DNA of 64,000 bases, taken from Dehalococcoidia bacterium. Its GTDB lineage: Bacteria > Chloroflexota > Dehalococcoidia > DSTF01 > JACRBR01. The DNA is taken from assembly GCA_015478665.1 (NCBI GenBank), contig JADMII010000003.1, positions 62,001-126,000 on the forward strand, in the 5' to 3' direction. The notes below the pieces were generated by a model that saw only the letters and a list, made by a program, of their open reading frames with translations, ran no database searches and had not been told where the DNA came from. Below are positions 20,163 to 29,821 of this stretch, piece after piece. A program made the translations under genes and the position numbers. Within the stretch, counting starts at the first letter, position 1; each line of letters starts with the position of its first letter.

Positions 20163-21512
20163 TTAGCGCCGTTCGATGAGCTGCAACGAGACGCCGTTGC
20201 TGGCGGTGCGGTGAACGCGGGCGATCCGCGTGCCGGCCCAGACGCCGGGCTCGGCGTCCGAGACGGGCACGCGCTTCGAGCGCAGGTGGCTGACGGCGGC
20301 ATCGAGGTCGTCGACCTCGACGGAGATCGAGAACATCCCGGCGCCGCGCCCGGAGATCGCCCGGGCGACGCGATGGTCATCGGAGAGCGGCTGCACGAGC
20401 TCGATGAAGCAGTTGCCGGCCGGGATGTCGGCGATGCGCATGTGCGTGCCGGCCGGCTCCTGGACGGAGCGCGTGCCGAGGCCGAGGACATCGCGCCAGC
20501 GGGCGGCGGTGGCATCGACGTCGGCGGTCGACAGGACGACGTGGTCGAGGGCACGCAGGGTGAACGCGCGACGCTCAGGCGCGTTGTCGAACGCCGCGCC
20601 CTGCGGCAGGCGCGACTCCTCGCGGAAGGACTGCGCTGTATGCTCGATGAGCAGCAGCGCGAGGCCGTGCGTGTGCGGTCCCTTCACCGTAGCGACGAGC
20701 GTCCCCGGCTTGATGCCGGCACGCGGGCCCGAGACGTCGACGCCGGCGCGATTGAGGCGGGCGACGGTGGCGCTGAGGTCGTCGACGCCGAATGCCGCGC
20801 CCCAGAGGCGGTCCGGCTTGCCGATGCCTTCCTTCGCCTGCTGGGCGCCGCCGCTGATCTCGACCGTGATGTCTTCGAGGCGGAAGAAGAGGATGCGCGT
20901 GTTACGCTCCGGGAACGTGCGGTCGAGCGCCAGGCGGACGCCGAGCACGTCCTCCCAGAGCTGCCGCGCCGCTTCCATGTCCGCCGACAACACGACGATG
21001 TGGTCGAGCCGTCGGACGGCTTCGCCGGCGCCGGCGGCCGCGACGAGCGGCGCGGGCGGCAGCGCATCGGCGGGCGAGTGGTGCTGGATGAAGAAGAGCC
21101 GCGCGCCGTGGGACGAGGCGACGCGCACCTGCGCGTTCCGCCAGGCACGGTGTGCCTGCGTCATCTCGTCGACGCCACTGCCGTCCGCCGGGTCGAGCAC
21201 ATCGAGGCCGCGTTCGCGCATGAGGCGCGCGGTGTGGTCGACGTCGTCGACGCCGAGCGCGACCGCGTACAGGCCTTCGCCGTTCTCGTCGAGGAAACGG
21301 GCGAGCTCGCCGGCCCAGCGGGCGTTCTTCTTGCCGCCGGCGTTGAGGGCGAGCAGCTCGATGTACGTGTTGTCGATGCGGAAGAGCGTGTTGGCGGTGC
21401 CGTACGTCGGGTGCGCGCCGCGCCACGAAGGCGAGCGGCCGAGCAGCGCCGTGTAGTCCCGGGTCGCCGCATCGAGGTCGCGGACGGCGATGACGAGGTG
21501 GTCGAGGCGCAT
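20163..21512 (-). CDS. Triple VOC (glyoxalase-superfamily) domain protein
   Basis: Three repeats: MRLDHLVIAVRDLDAATRDYTALLG; LDHIVVLSADMEAARQLWEDVLGV; LDHVVLSTADVDATAARWRDVLGL. Confidence 0.88.
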   Translation of the reverse strand: MRLDHLVIAVRDLDAATRDYTALLGRSPSWRGAHPTYGTANTLFRIDNTYIELLALNAGGKKNARWAGELARFLDENGEGLYAVALGVDDVDHTARLMRERGLDVLDPADGSGVDEMTQAHRAWRNAQVRVASSHGARLFFIQHHSPADALPPAPLVAAAGAGEAVRRLDHIVVLSADMEAARQLWEDVLGVRLALDRTFPERNTRILFFRLEDITVEISGGAQQAKEGIGKPDRLWGAAFGVDDLSATVARLNRAGVDVSGPRAGIKPGTLVATVKGPHTHGLALLLIEHTAQSFREESRLPQGAAFDNAPERRAFTLRALDHVVLSTADVDATAARWRDVLGLGTRSVQEPAGTHMRIADIPAGNCFIELVQPLSDDHRVARAISGRGAGMFSISVEVDDLDAAVSHLRSKRVPVSDAEPGVWAGTRIARVHRTASNGVSLQLIERR

Positions 21513-21514
21513 GC

Positions 21515-21940
21515 TCAGGCGTCCTCCGCTGCAGGCTCGGTTGCGATCGGGGCGCAGAGCTCGACGAGCGTGCCGTCCAGCGCGCTCGGGTGGAGGAAGC
21601 AGATGCGCCCGGCGAGGCCGATGCGCGGCTCCTGGTCGACGAGCTCGACCTGCGCCGCCTTGAGGTCGCGCAGGTCGCCGTCGATGTCGCTGACCTGGAA
21701 GCAGACGTGGTGCAGGCCTTCGCCGCGACGGTCGAGGTAGCGGGCGACGCCCGTATCGGCGCGCACGGGCTGCAGCAGTTCGATCTCACTGTCGCCGAGC
21801 GTGAGCAGCGCGGCGCGGACGCCCTGATCGTCGATGGTCTCGAGCTTGTGCACGTCGAGGCCGAGCGTGTCGCGGTAGAAGGCGAGCGCCTGGTCGATGT
21901 CGCGGACGACGACGCCCACGTGGTGCAGCTTTTCGATCAC
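21515..21940 (-). CDS. mce: Methylmalonyl-CoA epimerase / VOC family protein
   Basis: VIEKLHHVGVVVRDIDQALAFYRDTLGLDVHKLETIDDQGVRAALLTLGDSEIELLQP...GEGLHHVCFQVSDI; GTG preceded by GAGGGA (alternative ATG 21961). Confidence 0.85.
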   Translation of the reverse strand: MIEKLHHVGVVVRDIDQALAFYRDTLGLDVHKLETIDDQGVRAALLTLGDSEIELLQPVRADTGVARYLDRRGEGLHHVCFQVSDIDGDLRDLKAAQVELVDQEPRIGLAGRICFLHPSALDGTLVELCAPIATEPAAEDA

Positions 21941-22137
21941 GGCGTCCCTCGCACGTAGCATCCACCCGGTCTGCGGCACTGTAGCGGAGGGATGGCCCGG
22001 GCGGAACCGCTACCGCCCTCAGCCGCTGGTGTTTTCTACGAGGAGAGGGATGTGGCGTGCGGCAGACGTTCGTGCGCCACCCGCCGCCGGCCGGTCGCTT
22101 CTCTGGTTGGGGAGCGGAGGCCGCATGCCGGCATCCG

Positions 22138-22602
22138 TCAGGCGGAAGCGGCGATCCGTGCGGCGTACTCCCGGATCGCCGGGATGTGCTCGCGGTAGTG
22201 GCCGTAGCCGCTGGTCTCGATGAGCCGGTTCGCGGTCTTGTTGTCGCCGAAGCGGTCTTCAGGGAGCGCGCGGGCAGCGCGAGCGTAGTCGGCGAAGGAT
22301 TGCCGTAGCATCGCGACGACGGTTGGCGCGCTCTGCGCCTCCATCGCGCTGGCGAACTTCGCGTTCCAGGCGTCCGCATCGCTGTAATCGACGCCTTCCG
22401 GCGTCGGGCGCTCGCCGCGCGCCATGCGCTGGAGAGCGCCGGTCATCTCGCGCTGCCAGCCGGCGAGGTGGGCGAGGATGTCCTTCACGCTCCACGAGCC
22501 GTAGAAGGGCGCGGTCATCGCCCTGTCGTCGAGCTGCTCGAACGAGGCGATCAGCTCCTGGAAGCCCTGCTCGAGTTCGCGCATCGTCGCTTGCTTGTCC
22601 AT
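22138..22602 (-). CDS. ClbS/DfsB or DinB-like four-helix bundle protein
   Basis: MDKQATMRELEQGFQELIASFEQLDDRAMTAPFYGSWSVKDILAHLAGWQREM...YREHIPAIREY. Confidence 0.78.
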   Translation of the reverse strand: MDKQATMRELEQGFQELIASFEQLDDRAMTAPFYGSWSVKDILAHLAGWQREMTGALQRMARGERPTPEGVDYSDADAWNAKFASAMEAQSAPTVVAMLRQSFADYARAARALPEDRFGDNKTANRLIETSGYGHYREHIPAIREYAARIAASA

Positions 22603-22763
22603 ACGGGCCTCCGGTCGCCCCTCGCCGGCGCATCACGCCGCGCGTCTCTCCTGTCGTGGAATGCGAGTATATCCCCTGGCGCGACGTGGCGGTGCTCAGC
22701 CGCTGGCGAGCCGAACGCGGGTGTTGTGCCGGAACCTGTGTGCGGCCTGTACACTCAGAAGGC

Positions 22764-22840
22764 GGGCGATTAGCTCAGTTGGTCAGAGCGTCTCGCTTAC
22801 ACCGAGAAGGCCGCAGGTTCGAGCCCTGCATCGCCCACCA
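22764..22840 (+). tRNA. tRNA-Val (anticodon TAC), CCA encoded
   Basis: GGGCGAT acceptor pairs with ATCGCCC; D-arm TAGCTCAGTTGGTCAGA; anticodon stem TCTCG/CGAGA with loop CTTACAC; T-arm GCAGGTTCGAGCCCTGC; ends ACCA. Confidence 0.96.
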
Positions 22841-23182
22841 GCTCCGGTTCCTGCGGATCCCCGCCGGCAGTTCGCCCGCCCCCGCGCGTGCGGCGCAGCC
22901 GACGAGGCGGCCTCCCGTCCGGCTGCGAGCTCCCGGCGCGTTGAGGGCCGCAGCTCCACAATCGCCGCTCACCGTTCGGCGCGGGCGTCCCTGCGTCACC
23001 GGACGATGTTTCACATGGCGCATATCTTCTGCACAGCGCTGCCCGCCGCGCCGCTCCAGAGCGGGTGGAACGGCGATCCGGAGGGATGGCCGCAGACGGC
23101 GATGCTACGATGGCGCGTGGGCGCCGACGCCGGCGGCGAGATCTGGGCACCGGAGCACCGGCGGTCGTACGGAGGCGTGGCG

Positions 23183-24541
23183 ATGGCAACGATTCTCGAA
23201 CGTTATGTGGAGTTACACCCCGCCTCGCAGCAGCTGCACGGACGCGCCAGGCGCGTCTTCCCGGATGGCGTCACGCACGACATGCGCTACGTCCAGCCCT
23301 TCCCCATCGCCGTCGAGCGCGCCGCCGGCAGCCGCAAGTGGGACATCGACGGCCACGAGATCGTCGACTTCGTCATGGGCCACGGCGCGCTCCTCCTCGG
23401 CCATGCGCATCCGGCGGTGACCGAAGCCGTGGCGGCGCAGCTGGCGCGCGGCACCCACTACGGCGCGTCCCACGAGCTCGAGGTGCGCTGGGGCGAGCTC
23501 GTGCAGCGCGTCGTGCCGTCCGTCGAGCATCTGCGCTTCACGTCGTCGGGCACGGAAGCGACGATGATGGCGCTGCGGCTGGCACGCGCGCACACCGGGC
23601 GTGAGAAGGTCCTGCGGCTGCGCGACCACTTCCACGGCTGGAACGACAGCGTCACCGGCCAGCCGCCGGCCGAGGAGACGCTGCCACGCTCGCCCGGCCT
23701 GCCGCACGGCATCCTCGACGCGTCGATCGTCGTGCCGCAGAACGACATCGCCGCCCTCGACCGCACGATGCGCGAGAGCGGCGGCGAGATCGCGGCGATG
23801 ATCTTCGAGGCGACGGGCCTCCACTGGGGCACGGAACCGATCGCGGTCACGTACGTGCGCCGGGCGCGCGAGCTGACGCGCGAGCATGGCGTCGTGCTGA
23901 TTTTCGACGAGGTGATCACCGGCTTTCGCGTGGCGGCCGGCGGCGCCCAGGCCGCCTACGGGATCACGCCCGACATGACGACGATGGCGAAGATCGTCGC
24001 CGGCGGCCTGCCCGGCGGCTGCGTCGGCGGCCAGGCCCGGATCGTCGACCGGATCGCGATGCGGCAGGACGCAAGCGAGCGCATCGCCCATCCCGGCACC
24101 TTCAACGCCAACCCGCTCTCGGCTGCCGCCGGCTCTGCCTGCCTCGCCGTCATCGAGAACGGCGTGCCGCAGCAGCAGGCGTCGGCCACGGCGCGGACGC
24201 TGGCGCAGCGCCTGAACGCAGTGTTTCGTGAGGAAGGCGTCGCCGGCGCCGTCTACGGCCAGGCGTCGATGCTGCACATCGCGCTCGGGCTGCGGGAGCA
24301 GCCGGACGACGGCTACGGCTGGGGCTGGCACGCGATGCCGCAGCGGCCGCCGGCCGTCCCGGGAAGGGCGGCGTCGGCGCTGCGTCGCGGCATGCTCAAC
24401 GAGGGCGTCGACCTGATGGCGTCCGGCATGATGGTATCGGCCGTGCACACGGAGGCGGACGTCGACCGCACGGAGGAGGCGCTGCGGCGCACGCTGCGGG
24501 CGATGCGGGCGGAGCGGCTGATCGACAATGGTGTCGCGTGA
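23183..24541 (+). CDS. Class III aminotransferase, glutamate-1-semialdehyde 2,1-aminomutase-like
   Basis: RVFPDGVTHDMR, FTSSGTEATMMALRLARAHTGREKVLRLRDHFHGW, LIFDEVITGFRVAAGGAQAAYGITPDMTTMAKIVAGGLPGGCVGG. Confidence 0.92.
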   Translation: MATILERYVELHPASQQLHGRARRVFPDGVTHDMRYVQPFPIAVERAAGSRKWDIDGHEIVDFVMGHGALLLGHAHPAVTEAVAAQLARGTHYGASHELEVRWGELVQRVVPSVEHLRFTSSGTEATMMALRLARAHTGREKVLRLRDHFHGWNDSVTGQPPAEETLPRSPGLPHGILDASIVVPQNDIAALDRTMRESGGEIAAMIFEATGLHWGTEPIAVTYVRRARELTREHGVVLIFDEVITGFRVAAGGAQAAYGITPDMTTMAKIVAGGLPGGCVGGQARIVDRIAMRQDASERIAHPGTFNANPLSAAAGSACLAVIENGVPQQQASATARTLAQRLNAVFREEGVAGAVYGQASMLHIALGLREQPDDGYGWGWHAMPQRPPAVPGRAASALRRGMLNEGVDLMASGMMVSAVHTEADVDRTEEALRRTLRAMRAERLIDNGVA

Positions 24542-24631
24542 TGCTGCGCTGAGGGCGGAAGACGGCGAGCGCGGCGATGGAGCCGTGAGCCCGGGTTGCC
24601 CATCAGGGCCGGATGATCGACGCCGCGCCAG

Positions 24632-25117
24632 CTAATCGAAGGTCCAGCGGGTGGCGGTCTGCGTGAACTGTGATTCGCTGTCCGACGTCTCGATGAAGGC
24701 GAAGGCGACGCGCGGGCGGGCGACGAAGAACGCCTCATCCTCGGCCGTGTTCCAGTCATACTTCGCGTTGTAGGCGGCGATGACGCGGCGCGCGACGGCG
24801 CGGTCATCGAGCGCGGTGACGCTGGCTTCGACGATGATCGCGTTCCGCGGGTCGTCGGCGGTGACGACGATGCGTGGATTTACGGCGAAGTTGCGCGCCT
24901 TGCGTGACGTCGGCGAGGTGCTGAAGTAGAAGCGGTCTTCGAGCCAGACTCCCCACACCGGCATGACGTGGGGCGCCGCCCGCGGCGTGACGCTGGCGAG
25001 CATGTAGTTGCGCGTGCGCGCGAGCCGCTCGACGGCGAAGGCCCAGGGGAGCAGGCCGGCGCCCTCGTCGGCGGGCAGGACGCCGTATCCGGGCATGTGC
25101 GGCCGTGACGTCTCCAT
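24632..25117 (-). CDS. Pyridoxamine 5'-phosphate oxidase family protein
   Basis: RNYMLASVTPRAAPHVMPVWGVWLEDRFYFSTSPTSRKARNFAVNPRIVVTADD...FAFIETSDSESQFTQTATRWTFD. Confidence 0.88.
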   Translation of the reverse strand: METSRPHMPGYGVLPADEGAGLLPWAFAVERLARTRNYMLASVTPRAAPHVMPVWGVWLEDRFYFSTSPTSRKARNFAVNPRIVVTADDPRNAIIVEASVTALDDRAVARRVIAAYNAKYDWNTAEDEAFFVARPRVAFAFIETSDSESQFTQTATRWTFD

Positions 25118-25185
25118 GTCTGGCCTCCGGCGGATCCGTTGAACACGCCGGGGCGGCGCCCCCCGGCGCGTCGACTTCACTTCGC

Positions 25186-25422
25186 TCATCCCTCCGGGAA
25201 GGTAACGAGCGACGTCGTGCTCTCGATGCCGGGAATCGTGCGGATCTTGTCGCTGAGGATCGGCGGCACGTCGGCGAGCGACGACACCTGGAGCTCGATC
25301 ACGATGTCGTACGGCCCCATCACTTCGTGGAGTTCGTTGACGCCCGGGATCTCGCTGATCGCCGCCACGACGCTCTTCGTGGCGCCCGGATTGGTGACGA
25401 CGAGGACGTAGGCCTTGATCAT
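25186..25422 (-). CDS. Stand-alone Lrp/AsnC ligand-binding (RAM) domain protein
   Basis: MIKAYVLVVTNPGATKSVVAAISEIPGVNELHEVMGPYDIVIELQVSSLADVPPILSDKIRTIPGIESTTSLVTF. Confidence 0.9.
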   Translation of the reverse strand: MIKAYVLVVTNPGATKSVVAAISEIPGVNELHEVMGPYDIVIELQVSSLADVPPILSDKIRTIPGIESTTSLVTFPEG

Positions 25423-25645
25423 CGACGTGACGCCTCCCTCCTATCGAACCTCTGTATCGACTCTTGTCGAAGCTGCGTGTGCGTCCGATACTCAACGGCG
25501 TACGAGGCGCGGCCGCGGCGACGTGACGGCGGCGAGCGGCGCGGTTGCGCTCTTCGTACCCGGTTTCGGGCGTGGGCGTCAATCCGCGGCGTATGAAGAG
25601 TGCGTTTCCTGGCCGGATTCGCCGCGGACGGGACGGTGCGTTACC

Positions 25646-26185
25646 ATGAATGTGCCGGGCGGGCACCGGCCCCGGAGAAAGCGCCGCGCAGACGTTGATG
25701 GCGCGGCAGAGGCAACGTTGGTCGAAGAGATCTTCCAGACCGACCCCATCAGCTCGCTAGGGCTGCCACCCCCTATCTCAATCGGACGTGATGCCAGCGT
25801 CGGCGCCGCCCTCGCTGCCGTGCAGCAGCATGGGATGAACTACGTGCTGATCGTCGACGACAGCGGCCGGGCGGCCGGCATCATGAGCGAGCGCGACGTG
25901 CTGATGAAGGTCGTCGCACGAGACGTGAAGTACGACGAAGGGGTCGATCTGTACATGTCGGCGATCGAGGAGACGCTGACGCCGAAGGACCCGATCGGCG
26001 CCGCGATTCAGATCATGAACCGCGGCGGCGAGCGCACTATCCCGATCGTCGATGCGTCGGGCAGGGCGGTGGCCGTCCTGAGGACGCTCGACATCATCCA
26101 CTTCCTGGCGGAGACGTTCCCCGCGCAGGTGCTGAACCTGCCGCCGCGGCCCCACCAGATGATCCCGGAGCCGGAGGGCGCATAG
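25646..26185 (+). CDS. Tandem CBS-domain protein
   Basis: VGAALAAVQQHGMNYVLIVDDSGRAAGIMSERDVLMKVV and AAIQIMNRGGERTIPIVDASGRAVAVLRTLDIIHFL. Confidence 0.85.
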   Translation: MNVPGGHRPRRKRRADVDGAAEATLVEEIFQTDPISSLGLPPPISIGRDASVGAALAAVQQHGMNYVLIVDDSGRAAGIMSERDVLMKVVARDVKYDEGVDLYMSAIEETLTPKDPIGAAIQIMNRGGERTIPIVDASGRAVAVLRTLDIIHFLAETFPAQVLNLPPRPHQMIPEPEGA

Positions 26186-28044
26186 TGACCACACTGACGA
26201 AGGAATCGCAAGGGCCGGAGCACCCGGAGCTGCTGGAGCTGGACCGCGTCACGATCCGCTTCGCCGGCGACTCCGGCGACGGCATGCAGCTGGCGGGCAC
26301 GCAGTTCACCAAGACGTCGGCGGTGGTGGGCAACGACATCAGCACGTTCCCGGACATCCCGGCCGAAATCCGGGCGCCGCAGGGCTCGCTGCCGGGCGTC
26401 AGCGGCTTCCAGGTGAGCTTCGCGAGCACGGAGATTTATACACCGGGCGACGCGCCCGACGTGCTCGTCGCGATGAACCCGGCCGCGTTGAAGACGAACC
26501 TCGCCGATCTGCCGCGCGGCGGCATCCTCGTCGTGAACGAGGATGAGTTCACCGAGACGAACCTGCGGAAGGCGACCTACGCATCGAACCCGCTCGAGGA
26601 TGGCAGTCTGCGGTCGTACCGGACGTTCCGCGTGCCGATTTCGACGCTGAACGCGCGGGCGCTGGAAGACAGCGGCCTGACGGCCGTGCAGGTCGACCGC
26701 TGCAAGAACATGTTCGCGCTCGGGCTGATGTTCTGGCTCTACAGCCGGCCGCTCGATACGACGGTGCACTGGATCACCGAGAAGTTCGGGAAGAATCCGG
26801 GGGTCGCGGCGGCGAACATCAAGACACTGAAGGCGGGCTACGCCTTCGGCGAGACGACGGAGATGTTCGCCACGCACTACCATGTGCCGAAGGCGAAGCA
26901 GAAGCCGGGGCTCTACCGCAACATCACCGGCAACGAGGCGACGGCGCTGGGCTTCGTGACGGCATCGAAGCTGGCGGGGCGGCAACTGTTCTACGGCAGC
27001 TATCCGATCACGCCGGCGAGCGACGTGCTGCACGAGCTGGCGCGCTTCAAGAACTTCGGGGTGAAGACGTTCCAGGCGGAGGACGAGATCGCCGCCGTCG
27101 GCGCGGCGATCGGCGCCTCGTTCGGCGGGTCGCTGGGGCTCACGGGGACGAGTGGCCCCGGGCTGGCGCTGAAGAGCGAGGCGATCGGCCTCGCGGTCAT
27201 GCTGGAGCTGCCGCTCGTCGTGATGGACGTCCAGCGCGCCGGCCCGAGCACCGGCATGCCGACGAAGACGGAGCAGGGCGACCTGCTCCAGTGCATGTTC
27301 GGGCGCAACGGCGAATCGCCGGTGGCGGTGGTGGCGCCGGCGACCTCGTCGGACTGCTTCAACATGGCGATCGAGGCCTGGCGCATCGCGATCAAGTACC
27401 GGACGCCGGTGGTCTTCCTTTCGGACGGCTACCTGGGAATGGGCTCGGAGCCGTGGCTCGTCCCGGACTACGACAGCCTGCCGAAGATCCCGGTGGTGTT
27501 CGCCAGCGACCCGGCGACGTACAAGCCGTACGCGCGCGACCCGGAGACGCTGGCGCCGCCGTGGGCGATCCCGGGGACGCCAGACCTCGAGCACCGCGTC
27601 GGCGGCCTCGAGAAGGCGGACATCACCGGCAACGTGAGCTACGACCCGGCGAACCACGACAAGATGGTGCACCTCCGCGCGGAGAAGGTCGCGCGCATCG
27701 CCCAGGACATCCCCGAGCTCGTGGTCGACGGCGACGAGCGCGGTGGGCTGCTCGTGCTGGGCTGGGGCAGCACCTACGGCGTAATCATGACGGCGGTGCA
27801 GCGGGCGCGCGCGCAGGGGAAGCGCGTATCGATGGCGCACCTCCGGTACCTGAACCCGTTCCCGCGCAACCTCGGCGAGGTGCTGACGCGCTACGACAAG
27901 GTGCTGATCCCGGAGATCAACCTCGGCCAGTTGCGGTTGCTGGTGCGGGGCACATTCCTCGTCGATGCGGTGGGGTTCAACAAGGTCGCGGGCCGGCCGT
28001 TCACGATCCGCGATATCGAGGAGCGAATCGGCGAGCTGGCGTAG
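26185..28044 (+). CDS. korA: 2-oxoacid:ferredoxin oxidoreductase subunit alpha (gamma-alpha fusion type)
   Basis: VTIRFAGDSGDGMQLAGTQFTKTSAVVGNDISTFPDIPAEIRAPQG..., FYGSYPITPASDVLHEL, AEDEIAAVGAAIGASFGG; GTG start overlaps preceding stop. Confidence 0.95.
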   Translation: MTTLTKESQGPEHPELLELDRVTIRFAGDSGDGMQLAGTQFTKTSAVVGNDISTFPDIPAEIRAPQGSLPGVSGFQVSFASTEIYTPGDAPDVLVAMNPAALKTNLADLPRGGILVVNEDEFTETNLRKATYASNPLEDGSLRSYRTFRVPISTLNARALEDSGLTAVQVDRCKNMFALGLMFWLYSRPLDTTVHWITEKFGKNPGVAAANIKTLKAGYAFGETTEMFATHYHVPKAKQKPGLYRNITGNEATALGFVTASKLAGRQLFYGSYPITPASDVLHELARFKNFGVKTFQAEDEIAAVGAAIGASFGGSLGLTGTSGPGLALKSEAIGLAVMLELPLVVMDVQRAGPSTGMPTKTEQGDLLQCMFGRNGESPVAVVAPATSSDCFNMAIEAWRIAIKYRTPVVFLSDGYLGMGSEPWLVPDYDSLPKIPVVFASDPATYKPYARDPETLAPPWAIPGTPDLEHRVGGLEKADITGNVSYDPANHDKMVHLRAEKVARIAQDIPELVVDGDERGGLLVLGWGSTYGVIMTAVQRARAQGKRVSMAHLRYLNPFPRNLGEVLTRYDKVLIPEINLGQLRLLVRGTFLVDAVGFNKVAGRPFTIRDIEERIGELA

Positions 28045-28055
28045 CGCATGGATTC

Positions 28056-28092
28056 GGAACCGCGGATGACGCAGACGGACGCAGATGCAGGG
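28056..28092. repeat. Dispersed GCAGAC/GGACGCAGAT-type intergenic repeat
   Basis: GGAACCGCGGATGACGCAGACGGACGCAGATGCAGGG; related blocks at 31191-31251, 40250-40310, 40383-40416, 41161-41190. Confidence 0.5.
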
Positions 28093-28145
28093 CGGTGAGC
28101 CTCGCGTCCAGGTATGAGGCGGGGCGAGACGAAGGGACGAGGCAG

Positions 28146-29186
28146 ATGGTAACGGCGAACGGAGACAAGAAGGACGGCGTGCAGGTGCTGAGCCGCAAGG
28201 ACTTCGTGTCCGACCAGGAGGTGCGCTGGTGCCCGGGGTGCGGTGACTACTCGATTCTCGCGCAGACGCAGAAGGTGATGCCCGAACTCGGCATCCCGCG
28301 CGAGAACATCGTTTTCATCTCCGGCATCGGCTGCTCGAGCCGGCTGCCGTACTACATGGACACCTACGGCATGCACAGCATCCACGGGCGGGCGCCGACG
28401 ATCGCCAGCGGCCTCAAGGCGTCGCGGCCGGAGCTGAGCGTGTGGGTGGTGACCGGCGACGGCGACGCCCTGAGCATCGGCGGCAACCACCTGCTGCACG
28501 TGCTGCGACGGAACATCGACCTGCAGATTATCCTGCACAACAACCAGATCTATGGGCTGACGAAGGGTCAGTATTCGCCGACCTCGGAGCTCGGCAAGCG
28601 CACGAAGTCGTCGCCGGTCGGGACGATCGACGCGCCGCTGCACCCGCTGACGGTGGCGCTCGGTGCGGAAGCGACCTTCGTCGCGCGGACGGTCGACGTC
28701 GACCCGCACCACATGGTGGGGGTGCTGGAGCGCGCCTACCAGCACCACGGGTCGGCGTTCTGCGAGGTCTACCAGAACTGCAACATCTACAACGACGGAG
28801 CCTTCGCCGACTTCACGGCGAAGGAGGTGCGCGCGGACCGCATGCTCTTCCTTGAGCACGGCAAGCCGATGATCTTCGGCAAGGAGCGGAACAAGGGCAT
28901 CCGCATCAACGGCCTCCAGCCCGAGGTCGTCGAGATCGGGGTCGACGGGATCACCGAGGCAGACCTGCTCGTCCACGACGAGACGCGGCCGGACCCGACG
29001 ATCGCCTTCATGCTGAGCCGGATGAGCTACCCTGACTTTCCGGTGCCGATCGGCGTCATCCGGGCGGTCCAGCGGCCGACGTACGACGACCTGATGACGG
29101 CGCAGATCGAGCACGCGGTGGCGGTCGAGGGCGAAGGCGACCTGCGGACGCTGTTCACCGAAGGCGACACGTGGGTCGTCGAGTGA
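28146..29186 (+). CDS. korB: 2-oxoacid:ferredoxin oxidoreductase subunit beta
   Basis: VRWCPGCGDYSILAQTQKVMPELG, GIGCSSRLPYYMDTYGMHSIHGRAPTIASGLK, VTGDGDALSIGGNHLLHVLRRNIDLQIILHNNQIYGLTKGQYSPTS. Confidence 0.96.
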   Translation: MVTANGDKKDGVQVLSRKDFVSDQEVRWCPGCGDYSILAQTQKVMPELGIPRENIVFISGIGCSSRLPYYMDTYGMHSIHGRAPTIASGLKASRPELSVWVVTGDGDALSIGGNHLLHVLRRNIDLQIILHNNQIYGLTKGQYSPTSELGKRTKSSPVGTIDAPLHPLTVALGAEATFVARTVDVDPHHMVGVLERAYQHHGSAFCEVYQNCNIYNDGAFADFTAKEVRADRMLFLEHGKPMIFGKERNKGIRINGLQPEVVEIGVDGITEADLLVHDETRPDPTIAFMLSRMSYPDFPVPIGVIRAVQRPTYDDLMTAQIEHAVAVEGEGDLRTLFTEGDTWVVE

Positions 29187-29311
29187 CGCCCACCCGAGGC
29201 GCATGCCTGGCTGCGCGGGGCAATCGATGACGTGTTCTCCGGCGCGGCGACAGCAAACGGCACACAGCAAACAGCAAGTGCTGCCCGCAGCAAGCCTGGA
29301 GCGGAACAACG

Positions 29312-29821
29312 ATGATCTGTCCTGAGTGCAGGCACGACAACATCGAGGGCGTGGATCACTGCGAGAACTGCGGGCACGACCTGCGGAATCTCGATCTGCC
29401 GGACGCCGCGGCGGCGCAGCGCGGGCGAGAGTTCATCTACGAACGCCTGGCCGACGTGCCGGCGAAGACGCCCGTGAAGGTGCAGACGCCGGATCCGGTC
29501 GGGCTCGCCGTGCGACTGATGCAAACCCAGGAAGCGGAGTGCGTGCTGGTGATGAACGGTGCGCGCCTGGCGGGCATCATCACCGCGTGGGACATCCTGC
29601 ACAAGGTGGCGGGATCGAACGAAGACCTGAACGCCGTGACCTGCGGTCAGGTGATGACGGCGGACCCGGTGTTCCTGCGCGACGACGACGACATCGCCGT
29701 CGCCGTGAACAAGATGGCGGTCGGCGGCTTCCGGCACATCCCGCTGCTCCAGGGCGGGACGCCGACGGCCGTCGTCAGCATCTCCGACGTGTTCGCACGC
29801 ATCTCACCGCACCTCGTGTAA
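29312..29821 (+). CDS. Zinc-ribbon plus tandem CBS-domain protein
   Basis: MICPECRHDNIEGVDHCENCGHDL then VGLAVRLMQTQEAECVLVMNGARLAGIITAWDILHKVAG / VAVNKMAVGGFRHIPLLQGGTPTAVVSISDVFARI. Confidence 0.88.
   Translation: MICPECRHDNIEGVDHCENCGHDLRNLDLPDAAAAQRGREFIYERLADVPAKTPVKVQTPDPVGLAVRLMQTQEAECVLVMNGARLAGIITAWDILHKVAGSNEDLNAVTCGQVMTADPVFLRDDDDIAVAVNKMAVGGFRHIPLLQGGTPTAVVSISDVFARISPHLV

Noticed and set aside
20103-21740. 545-aa plus ORF
   Set aside because: Antisense to the triple-VOC gene.
26008-29309. 610- and 472-aa minus ORFs
   Set aside because: Antisense to korA and korB, which have unambiguous family motifs.
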